Assembly (NCBI RefSeq): GCF_000380985.1
Contig: NZ_KB905693.1
Location: forward strand, 433,545 to 497,544
DNA from: Proteiniphilum acetatigenes DSM 18083
GTDB taxonomy: Bacteria; Bacteroidota; Bacteroidia; Bacteroidales; Dysgonomonadaceae
Direction of reading: 5' to 3'
DNA length: 64,000 nucleotides
The notes under the pieces were generated by a model that had not been told where the DNA came from, made no database searches, and saw only the letters and a list, made by a program, of their open reading frames with translations. The translations under genes were made by a program, and so were the position numbers. Position 1 is the first letter of the stretch. Every line of letters starts with the position of its first letter. Positions 7,444 through 14,799 of the stretch are shown here, piece by piece.

Positions 7444-9198
7444 TTATTCTTCAACTATTTCTTCTGTTGTATCTTGTTCTTGCTCATTCGATTTGGTTGT
7501 TTCCTTTGCAGGAAGAGCAAATCCATAAGAAGCTAATAATGCTCCAACCAACTTGGAGGGAAATTTATCCAACAGAGTATAAAATTCGATAAGTTCATTT
7601 TCCCTGACACTTGCTCTTAATGAGCTGCCGGTTTTTTCAGCTTGACGTGCAGTCTCCGAATTATAGAGAGCTATAAATTCTCCTGTAAATTCAGCCAAAT
7701 CTTCTTTTGATTTTGATTTGTTTTGTAAAGTTTGTGCTATCCCATACCGAACATCGTATTTACGATTTTCTTTCGGGGTGTACTGTAACGAAACAGTACT
7801 TTTGCGGATTGCTCCTGCAACCGCTTTGAACCCAATATTTGAGATGATTTCCGATAATTTTAATTCATTTGTATCCATACATTTATAAAATTGATTAAGT
7901 GTTTCTATTGAAAATGACCGTGCGTATTTCTTATTCGAAACTCGAGTACTTAGATAAATTGCATACCAATATGAAAATCTGAAAAAGCTATTGATATCCG
8001 ACCCACTGATAAAATTACGATATAATAATAATCCTTGAACTGTATCGCCTGATTCCTTTATACTTCCTATTATTTGCCTTTGCTCCTCTAAGATATCAAT
8101 CCAAGTTTGGTTTTCTTCTTTACTGCCTGTTTTAATAAAGTCCGGAACCTGGATAAATCCAATATTGACAACCGCTTTATTTTGTCCCAAATCTTTTTGG
8201 TACACAGAATGTAGTCCGGCAACTATGTCTTTTACTTTTTTTCTTCTTCCCATAAATCCGGAATGTTCTATTATCATTTGGGTGAGCAAAAGAATATTCA
8301 GTATATCTATCTCAATTGGCGTATTTCCTTTTAAATATTTCTTGAACTTCGGAATTAAAATCGATTTAAAGTGATAATTAATTTGCCTGTATTCAGGTAC
8401 AAAAACTTTTAAATCATAACTACTGCCTACTTTTACCAATTGACAAATCATATCTGATAATGCTCCTGATATCTTCAGGCTTTCGCTAATCCAGGAGGAA
8501 TCAAAATTCTTTCTGTTAAGTCCGTCCGCTTTCGGTTTGTTTAATCCTTGTCCCTGATTCGGATTATATAATTGGGTTGCCGTTACACTCTTACTAAATG
8601 AGAGAGATTTTATTTTTTTCTCAGATTCTTTATTGACATAGCTGTCTTTTCCATAGGTATGAATTATTTCATTGATAAATTGAGTGAAAAACTCTTTGTT
8701 ATTAAACAAGTTTTGATAGAGTTTCTCAAAACTCGGGAAATTATTTGGCGTAATTATTTGTGCATAAACATCTAATGTAAAGTCTATACGTTTTTCATTC
8801 TCAAAAATTCTTTCGATTTCATTAACCCTTCTCTCTCGTTCAGATTTTTTATCTTTTCCCTGATACTCTTTATAAGCTTGATTTAATAATGCCTGTCGTT
8901 CCCTCTTCCATTCTTTCTGAACAGGATAATCAAAATAATCGGGAAGTTGACTCACTTCACTATCTGTTTTTTGTTTTACATATCTAAAAAGAGGAAAATA
9001 ACTCAGTTTTTCTATCATTTCATCTGATACAGGAGCATTTGTTGACACTTCATAGTACACTTCTTTATCGGAAATGATAATATCAGCATCAGAAACATTA
9101 ATGCTATCAAATACCTTGGAAAGCAAATTGGCAAAACCATAGGTTTCCAATAATTCGGCATAAGTACCTGTCCGTTTTTCTATCTTAAATGTATTCAT
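7444..9198 (-). CDS. cas8: Cas8-like large subunit of Cascade
   Basis: The 584-residue product lies between cas3 and cas7, the place of the large subunit, and has the right size. It is mostly helical and Lys/Glu rich, with no membrane segment. Only two cysteines are seen (MICQL and FYKCMD), so the CXXC-CXXC zinc motif of Cst1-type Cas8 proteins is absent. Family-level assignment (Cas8a/Cas8b/Csx13-like) cannot be made by eye. Cas8 proteins recognise the PAM and recruit Cas3. The start overlaps the cas3 stop by 4 bp (ATGA). The gene is strongly AT rich. Confidence 0.78.
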   Translation of the reverse strand: MNTFKIEKRTGTYAELLETYGFANLLSKVFDSINVSDADIIISDKEVYYEVSTNAPVSDEMIEKLSYFPLFRYVKQKTDSEVSQLPDYFDYPVQKEWKRERQALLNQAYKEYQGKDKKSERERRVNEIERIFENEKRIDFTLDVYAQIITPNNFPSFEKLYQNLFNNKEFFTQFINEIIHTYGKDSYVNKESEKKIKSLSFSKSVTATQLYNPNQGQGLNKPKADGLNRKNFDSSWISESLKISGALSDMICQLVKVGSSYDLKVFVPEYRQINYHFKSILIPKFKKYLKGNTPIEIDILNILLLTQMIIEHSGFMGRRKKVKDIVAGLHSVYQKDLGQNKAVVNIGFIQVPDFIKTGSKEENQTWIDILEEQRQIIGSIKESGDTVQGLLLYRNFISGSDINSFFRFSYWYAIYLSTRVSNKKYARSFSIETLNQFYKCMDTNELKLSEIISNIGFKAVAGAIRKSTVSLQYTPKENRKYDVRYGIAQTLQNKSKSKEDLAEFTGEFIALYNSETARQAEKTGSSLRASVRENELIEFYTLLDKFPSKLVGALLASYGFALPAKETTKSNEQEQDTTEEIVEE

Positions 9199-11657
9199 AT
9201 ATAGTATTTTTCAAATGATTCTGTTGCTTTTTGGTCACATAAACGTAAAATTCTGACAACAAAAAAATAAAGTATCCATTCTTTGTCATTATTTGGTATT
9301 ATATCATCCAATAATTCACCTCTCTCTTTTTTTATAAGATTCCCTTTAATTTTATATTCCATTAATAGATGCTCCATTTCTTTTATACAAATATCTGAAA
9401 TAAAAAAATCAGGAAAAGATTTGGTTTCAGGACTATGATGTTTTAAAATAGCATTACATACTCCTTTAGCAATACTTTCAGAATACTCATCATAGAGTAT
9501 CTCATATGCCTGTAATGCACCTATCCCTGCATGTGGCGGTTTGCTTTTTATACGACATTCTTTCGCAAGTTCTTTGTCTATACTATCGTCATAATCAGTA
9601 TGCGCCAATACTTCGGTTGGATTGTCAATACCTGTTTTCCGCTTCTGAAATTCTTTCATTGGCTTTTGCCAGGCTGCATTCAATTTACCGTAATCGTGCA
9701 AACAAATAGTCAATCGTATCAACTGCTCCCAATCATTCTTTCCGCCCCAAAATCTATCCAATTCATTAAAAGTAAATTTTAAATATGGTTTAAACTCTGT
9801 TTCAAAGCAGTTCAATAAAGCTTTATTATGTTGATAAAACGTATCCTTTTTATATGTAATGATTTGTTTATTTTTTTCCCGACTATCTTTTATTGGCGAT
9901 GAAATATTATTATCATTGGAATGTACCATTAACCCTGCTGTTGTGTAATCAAAATAACGATTATCAACAAAAACAACATCAAAATGATTTTTCAGTTCTT
10001 CGAATTGCAATCTGCGAAGAAAACAAGAATCTTTGTCTTGCCATTCAAAATCAAATACACTTTCCTCTCCATGTATGGCTTTTGCAAATACCCAATCGTC
10101 CGGGGCTATCTTGTTTTGTTCAATTTGCTTTGCCCAACCAATAAAACTCCATTTATATATGCTTATCGTCTCGTACTTCCAAGGAATAATCTCTTTATTC
10201 TTCCAATTCTCTAAATCTATCAAAACGATTTCAATGCCTTGTATATCCCGAATCGTTTCCTTGTAATGGTTTTTGTTACAATCATTCCATGACTCCCTGA
10301 TTCTTACTATATTATATAGATTGGCTGTGATGTTTCCTATTTTTTGACTTTCATCTTCTCTCAAAATGGTATTTACAAGAGCTATGGCTGTGTTTTCATT
10401 GATTGAATCATATTTGCTTAATTCAATTAATGACTTCTCACAAAGTTTCTTGCTATAAGGCAGATACTTGTTGTTTAATTTTTTAATTTCAGCGCGATCA
10501 TCCTTATCTTCTGTCTCTATTTTTATTTTTTCTTTCTCTTCAAGATTAAGAACGTCATAAACAAATATATCGCCATATTCGTTGGCAAAACGGGCACATC
10601 TTCCTACCCTTTGTAAGAATGAGTTAATGGGTGAAATCTCCGTATGCATTGTATCGCATGAGATGTCCATGCCGGCTTCTATCACTTGTGTAGCGATAAG
10701 AATCGCATTTTGTTTTTTGTTATCCTTGCCAAAATATTCTTTTACTTTTTGTTCCTGCTGTTTTCTGTCCGAATCAAAATAACGGGAATGAATACAAAAC
10801 AACATTGTCTCTTTTGGCTTATGCTTTTCCAATTCCAAATATAACTTCTGTGCTGTCTCCACTCTATTGCAGATTACAATTGTTTTGTCTTTATGCTTAT
10901 CCAGAATGTCAGAAGCATTTATCTTTTTATCGGAACAAACGGTCACCGATTTTTTTATGATTTTACCTTCAGCCGGTTTAAGTGAGTTTATCTTGTCGAT
11001 ATCTTCGGGAAAATCATTGATTGAAACTACTTCAAATCCAAGTTCATTCTTTATAAACTGAATATAATCATCCGTCAAAGTGGCAGTCATAATACAGACA
11101 TGGCATAGGTTTTTTAGTATTCGAATCATCCCTAAACTTGTCGCCATTGACAATTTAGGCTCTAATAAGTGAAATTCATCAAAAATCAGATAACTGCCAA
11201 TCAAAGCTCCAGCATTAATATTTGCTTGTCGTTGTGAAAGAGGTAACGGAAAACACAAAAAATTGCTTAATGTTTGATCTATAGTTGAAAAGATAATTCT
11301 TTTTTCAAAATACGGGTCATCACTGTATTCTCCGGTTTGAATGGATATTAATTTGCTCAATTCAGGGTATAATGCTTGGGTATCTTCTTTATTTAGCGTT
11401 GCCTCAATATCATTATAAATGGAATTTGCCAATGTCCGCAAAGGCAAACTGTAAATCATTTTTTGTGGGAAATCTGATATTTTATTTTGAGTTGCATACA
11501 AAAAAGGCATTACGGAAGCCCATGTTTTCCCTGCTCCGGTAGGTACGGACAGAATTACATTTTTCCCTGAGAGTAATAGTTCAACAGCCTTAATCTGATA
11601 TTGATAAGGGGTAAAACCTGTTAGGTGTTTGTAAAATATATTAAATGTCTCTTTCAT
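9195..11657 (-). CDS. cas3: CRISPR-associated helicase-nuclease Cas3, HD domain at the C-terminus
   Basis: The 820-residue product degrades target DNA after Cascade binding. The helicase comes first: FTPYQYQIKAV (Q-motif like), Walker A VPTGAGKT near 38-45, DEFH box near 160-163, motif III TATLTDD and motif VI FLQRVGRCAR. The HD nuclease follows, with LHDYGK (His654-Asp655), VLAH, KPPHAG, LKHHSPE and a late Asp in RLCDQKA. Most Cas3 proteins carry HD at the N-terminus, so this order is the less common one. I chose the ATG at 11657 (MKETFNIFYKHLTGF); a TTG at 11669 is an alternative. The gene is overlapped by cas8 and separated from cas6 by 134 nt. Confidence 0.95.
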   Translation of the reverse strand: MKETFNIFYKHLTGFTPYQYQIKAVELLLSGKNVILSVPTGAGKTWASVMPFLYATQNKISDFPQKMIYSLPLRTLANSIYNDIEATLNKEDTQALYPELSKLISIQTGEYSDDPYFEKRIIFSTIDQTLSNFLCFPLPLSQRQANINAGALIGSYLIFDEFHLLEPKLSMATSLGMIRILKNLCHVCIMTATLTDDYIQFIKNELGFEVVSINDFPEDIDKINSLKPAEGKIIKKSVTVCSDKKINASDILDKHKDKTIVICNRVETAQKLYLELEKHKPKETMLFCIHSRYFDSDRKQQEQKVKEYFGKDNKKQNAILIATQVIEAGMDISCDTMHTEISPINSFLQRVGRCARFANEYGDIFVYDVLNLEEKEKIKIETEDKDDRAEIKKLNNKYLPYSKKLCEKSLIELSKYDSINENTAIALVNTILREDESQKIGNITANLYNIVRIRESWNDCNKNHYKETIRDIQGIEIVLIDLENWKNKEIIPWKYETISIYKWSFIGWAKQIEQNKIAPDDWVFAKAIHGEESVFDFEWQDKDSCFLRRLQFEELKNHFDVVFVDNRYFDYTTAGLMVHSNDNNISSPIKDSREKNKQIITYKKDTFYQHNKALLNCFETEFKPYLKFTFNELDRFWGGKNDWEQLIRLTICLHDYGKLNAAWQKPMKEFQKRKTGIDNPTEVLAHTDYDDSIDKELAKECRIKSKPPHAGIGALQAYEILYDEYSESIAKGVCNAILKHHSPETKSFPDFFISDICIKEMEHLLMEYKIKGNLIKKERGELLDDIIPNNDKEWILYFFVVRILRLCDQKATESFEKYYI

Positions 11658-11791
11658 TTTACATTTCAATTTCGAATTTTTTCCAAAAATGGTGTTTTCT
11701 CAATATCCATTGACGATCCGCAAAAATTACTGGGAATAATACCTAAATACTTTCTTTATGCGACGTGTATTATTCTATAGGCCTGTTCTCC
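11658..11791 (-). other. cas6-cas3 gap with inverted repeat and CRISPR-repeat-like motifs
   Basis: This 134-nt gap is the only sizeable gap between effector genes. It holds a perfect 9-bp inverted repeat, GAATAATAC (11734-11742) and GTATTATTC (11767-11775). On the minus strand it also has fragments resembling the CRISPR repeat: CCCA...AATT...TGC...TGGA.ATTGA, then CACCAT...TGGAA...AATTGAAAT ending at 11663. These could be a degenerate crRNA-like element or chance matches in AT-rich DNA. Confidence 0.35.
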
Positions 11792-12448
11792 TTACTTTAT
11801 TGCTCCAAACCCAATCCCCGTGGAATTTCCTAATCCGACATTCCATGCGAAAAGTTTTGTTTCCGGTTTCCCATTGATAATAACCGGGCACCAGTTTGTT
11901 TTATTTTGTACTCCCTTATAAGTGATTATTTGAGTTTCTGCTTTCGGGTAGGTGGTATCAAATCTTATTTCGAGCGTGTCGTCCACGATACCGACTTTTT
12001 CCATCTTCGTACGTAATGTCTTTTCCATACATTCTTCCGAAACGGGATCGCCAAAAAGAATATGGTCGATAAGGTTCCCATTTCTCCTTTTGATGAGTAT
12101 CGGACTGGCAGGCATAAACCGTTCCTTTTTGCTAAGATCGGGGTCTTCCTTTAGTGCCACTTCAACGACTTCCAGATCATAAAACATGGTTTTGTCCTTC
12201 ATGATGCCGGTCACTATTTTACCGATCAGTTCTGGATCATGGGCGCTAAAAAAAAATGATGTTCCGTTATCAAATTTTAATCCCTTTTGAGTGGCTCTGC
12301 CTCCCGTAAGACGGGAAAAGGAATAGAGGGAAAGCGCTCCGTGTTCGGTATTCTGCCCCATCCATTTATGTATGCACCCTACCAACAGCGGTTGATGGTG
12401 GAAGGGGATTACTTGCTTTTTCGTATCGATTCTAAGATGTATTCTCAT
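11792..12448 (-). CDS. cas6: CRISPR repeat-processing endoribonuclease Cas6
   Basis: The 218-residue product has two ferredoxin-like halves and ends in the Cas6 glycine-rich loop VGLGNSTGIGFGAIK. The N-terminal half starts MRIHLRIDTKKQVIPFHHQPLL, placing candidate catalytic histidines near residues 17-18, where many Cas6 enzymes have theirs. It cuts the pre-crRNA within each repeat, leaving the ATTGAAAT 5' handle. It is the first gene of the cas operon; upstream is a 214-nt region with a probable promoter. Its GC content is visibly higher than that of the following effector genes. Confidence 0.94.
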   Translation of the reverse strand: MRIHLRIDTKKQVIPFHHQPLLVGCIHKWMGQNTEHGALSLYSFSRLTGGRATQKGLKFDNGTSFFFSAHDPELIGKIVTGIMKDKTMFYDLEVVEVALKEDPDLSKKERFMPASPILIKRRNGNLIDHILFGDPVSEECMEKTLRTKMEKVGIVDDTLEIRFDTTYPKAETQIITYKGVQNKTNWCPVIINGKPETKLFAWNVGLGNSTGIGFGAIK

Positions 12449-12662
12449 ACTCGGTTTCGCTATGTTTACATAGAATATATAACCGTGGTAATCCTTACTT
12501 TTCCCTTTTCAATTCATGAGGGTATAAAGCAATAAATATTATTATAAGCAGTGCATACAAAATTAGCGATATTTCTTCTAAAAAGAAAAAATATTTAATA
12601 GGTGTTTGAGTATGGCTGTGTGCACTATCAAAAGATCTCCCCACTATGATTGCCGGGGACGT
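12449..12662 (-). promoter_or_regulatory. Probable cas operon promoter region
   Basis: On the minus strand TAATTTTG (12558-12565) is an exact TAnnTTTG box about 110 nt before cas6. A 14-nt palindrome CTATGTTTACATAG lies at 12460-12473, only 12-25 nt before the cas6 ATG, where a bound protein or hairpin could block expression. Near the vapC stop, TCCCC and GGGGA arms (about 12638-12660) could form a weak terminator for vapBC. The regulator is unknown. Confidence 0.45.
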
Positions 12663-13052
12663 TCAGAGGGTCTGATTATAAATTACCTGGTCATGTGACA
12701 TATCTTCCGACAGTAGATACTCACAACCTGAACTTAAAGCCGAAGCAAGTATTAAAGAGTCATAGTAGGAATAGCCATAGTTTTCATGTATTGTCAAGGC
12801 TTGCTTTATATCGTCCGTGCCTATCGGAACAACAATAAATCCTTCCGTAATTTCGTCTATTGCCGCTTTGACCGTGCTGGAAGGCATTTTAAGTTTCTTC
12901 AGGCATACATTACTAAATTCATTTATTACCTGAATACTTGTGATACAATCATGAGTTTCGATAGCATCATAAACCCGTTTTTGTTTCCATTCCTCATCTT
13001 CAGAATATAAATAAACAAAAACATTGGTATCTATAAAAGCTTTAGCGTTCAT
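12663..13052 (-). CDS. vapC: VapC-type PIN-domain toxin
   Basis: The 129-residue product begins MNAKAFIDTNVFVYLYSEDE, the PIN-domain start with its first Asp. It continues with VINEFSNV (conserved Glu), then YSYYDSLILASALSSGCEYLLSED, giving the D-x-x-I-x-A-A-x and final S-E-D acidic residues. VapC toxins are metal-dependent RNases that cut tRNA or rRNA. I chose the ATG at 13052, inside the 3' end of the antitoxin gene (11-nt overlap), instead of an upstream ATG eight codons earlier. The neighbouring cas operon is transcribed in the same direction. Confidence 0.88.
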   Translation of the reverse strand: MNAKAFIDTNVFVYLYSEDEEWKQKRVYDAIETHDCITSIQVINEFSNVCLKKLKMPSSTVKAAIDEITEGFIVVPIGTDDIKQALTIHENYGYSYYDSLILASALSSGCEYLLSEDMSHDQVIYNQTL

Positions 13053-13248
13053 TTGCTTCTTCGCGGTTAAAGACAAAATCCTTTGTTCTTAATTTCATAG
13101 CCGTGAATCGTTTTCTTTTTCTATCATGTTGAGCATTATCCTCGGAAAACACAATTACCCTGACAGCAGATGTAATTTTTGTTCTGTACTGTTCAGGAAT
13201 AGGAATTGCTCCATCTCGAACAAACGAGTTAAATTCAATTGCTTGCAT
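13042..13248 (-). CDS. VapB-like antitoxin
   Basis: The 68-residue product begins MQAIEFNSFVRDGAIPIPEQY, which fits the AbrB/VapB-like or DUF2281-like antitoxins that pair with PIN toxins: a short beta strand, then I-P-I-P. Its C-terminus is basic (DRKRKRF) and ends in an acidic tail. I chose the ATG at 13248 over one 18 codons upstream, which encodes a Lys/Leu-rich tail unlike the family. It overlaps vapC by 11 nt, so the pair is an operon. The gene is 74 nt from the GH29 stop and is transcribed with vapC. Confidence 0.8.
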   Translation of the reverse strand: MQAIEFNSFVRDGAIPIPEQYRTKITSAVRVIVFSEDNAQHDRKRKRFTAMKLRTKDFVFNREEANER

Positions 13249-13322
13249 AATTTTATGTTTTAAAACTTCTATGCAAAGATATAATTTTTTGCGTATAACC
13301 AATGATTCTTTTTGAGTCAGAT

Positions 13323-14705
13323 TTATTTAAGAAATATCTCAATCACCGGTACATCGTGGTTCGGACGTTCTACCGGAAGGGTCAGGATAACATCATTCTC
13401 CCTTGAGGTTTCGACGGTATGGCTGCCGGACTGGGTTCGTGAGTGGAATTTAATCTCCGAGGCATCATGTAGCAATTGCACGTATTCGATCTTATCTTTC
13501 AATCCCGGTAAGTGGAGCGACTTGAATGGCCATTCGAGCACATGAATATACAACCTGTGTGTTTCCGGATTATATGTCAGAAGGCAGTTCTGGGGAGTTT
13601 GGTATTCGTCCGGCGCCTGTGTACATCCGTAGATTGAACGGTCATGAAATCTCATCCACTTGCCGATACCGTCCAGACGTTCATTGGCACGATCATCAAA
13701 TACTCCCCGTGCTGTGGGTCCTACGTTGAGGAGCAGATTACCCCCCTTGCTGACGGTCTCTATCAGCATTACAATTAACTGATGTGTACTTTTCCATGTA
13801 TATTGGTCACGATAATAACCCCATGAACCGGAAAAGGTCTGGCAGGTTTCCCATGGCACACGTTCACCATTGACGGTTGGCCATTCCTGCGGCATAAATT
13901 GTTCGGGCGTGATATAATCCCAACCCCAGTCGGTATGATCCAGATCCATCCGGTTGTTAATAATGATCTGCGGTTGCAATTCGCGGGCGAGCCTTGCCAG
14001 ACCCTCCGAATCCCAATCCTTATGCCCTTTTCCCCCTTCACCCGGATAGGAGAAGTCCATAAACAATTCGTCTATCTGACCGAATTGGGTCAACAGTTCC
14101 CGTAACTGGTCTTTCATATATTGACGATATATATTCATATCCCGTTTTGCATTCTCTTTCTTTCTCTCTTCCGGGTCAGTGGGAACAGGGGGATGGCCCC
14201 GGTCGAAGGCAAAATGCGGATGGTGCCAGTCGATCAGCGAATAATAAAAACCGATGCGTATCCCTTCAGCACGGAAAGCATCCACGAAAGGTTTTATGAG
14301 ATCTTTTCCATAAGGGGTATTGGTTACCTTATAGTCGGTGTATTGGGTGTCCCACAGGCAAAACCCGTCGTGATGCTTGGTTGTCAGTACAACATACTTC
14401 ATTCCGGCTTTCTTGGCTTTGGCCGCCCATTCTTTGGGATCATAAAGGTCGGGATTGAAATGGTCGAAATATTTTTTATACTCGGCAGCCGGAATTTTTT
14501 CATAAAGTTGTACCCATTCGTGCCGTGCCGGCAGGGCGTATATGCCCCAATGGATAAACATGCCGAACCGGTCGTTGGTCCACCATTCCATCCTTTGGGC
14601 TTTCTGTTCTTTGGTTTCACTCCATGTCTGTCGTTGTGAAAACAGTAAATTGCTGCTAACCATAGTGAAAAAGACAACAGCCAGAATCATTTTTTTTGTG
14701 TTCAT
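13323..14705 (-). CDS. GH29 alpha-L-fucosidase (copy 1), secreted
   Basis: The 460-residue product has a signal peptide (MNTKKMILAVVFFTMVSSNLLFSQ). The GH29 barrel follows with RFGMFIHWGIYALPARHEW, LTTKHHDGFCLWDT (HHDG near 111-114) and the nucleophile Asp217 in IDELFMDFSYPG, where the usual W-F-D-G is F-M-D-F. The C-terminal beta domain is short. It would release alpha-linked fucose in the periplasm or at the cell surface. It is the last gene of the fucose locus. Its first 70 nt reappear as a relic at 20901-20972. Confidence 0.93.
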   Translation of the reverse strand: MNTKKMILAVVFFTMVSSNLLFSQRQTWSETKEQKAQRMEWWTNDRFGMFIHWGIYALPARHEWVQLYEKIPAAEYKKYFDHFNPDLYDPKEWAAKAKKAGMKYVVLTTKHHDGFCLWDTQYTDYKVTNTPYGKDLIKPFVDAFRAEGIRIGFYYSLIDWHHPHFAFDRGHPPVPTDPEERKKENAKRDMNIYRQYMKDQLRELLTQFGQIDELFMDFSYPGEGGKGHKDWDSEGLARLARELQPQIIINNRMDLDHTDWGWDYITPEQFMPQEWPTVNGERVPWETCQTFSGSWGYYRDQYTWKSTHQLIVMLIETVSKGGNLLLNVGPTARGVFDDRANERLDGIGKWMRFHDRSIYGCTQAPDEYQTPQNCLLTYNPETHRLYIHVLEWPFKSLHLPGLKDKIEYVQLLHDASEIKFHSRTQSGSHTVETSRENDVILTLPVERPNHDVPVIEIFLK

Positions 14706-14799
14706 AGCGATTAAACGTTATAAGTTGTTTATTATAATAAAGTGCCATGTGGGTAATTACCGGACAGATTTTTGTGCCGGCGGTATCTATTTTTCAATC
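14636..14799. repeat. Direct repeat copy A flanking a three-gene glycosidase block
   Basis: This stretch spans the start of GH29 copy 1, its upstream gap and the end of the GH3 gene. It aligns along its whole length (roughly 75% by eye) with 20901-21055. Read on the minus strand, the gap encodes ICPVITHMALYY, a relic of the GH29 copy 4 C-terminus (CPVISNVELY). So an end of a copy-4-like gene lies directly before GH29 copy 1. Confidence 0.8.

Noticed and set aside
12638-12660. CCCACTATGATTGCCGGGG near the vapC stop, sharing CCACTATG with the CRISPR repeat
   Set aside because: Only 8 bases match and no handle sequence or second copy follows; a weak terminator is a simpler reading.
14121-14639. 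172-codon plus-strand open frame opposite GH29 copy 1
   Set aside because: The opposite strand encodes a complete fucosidase with catalytic motifs; this frame is a shadow.
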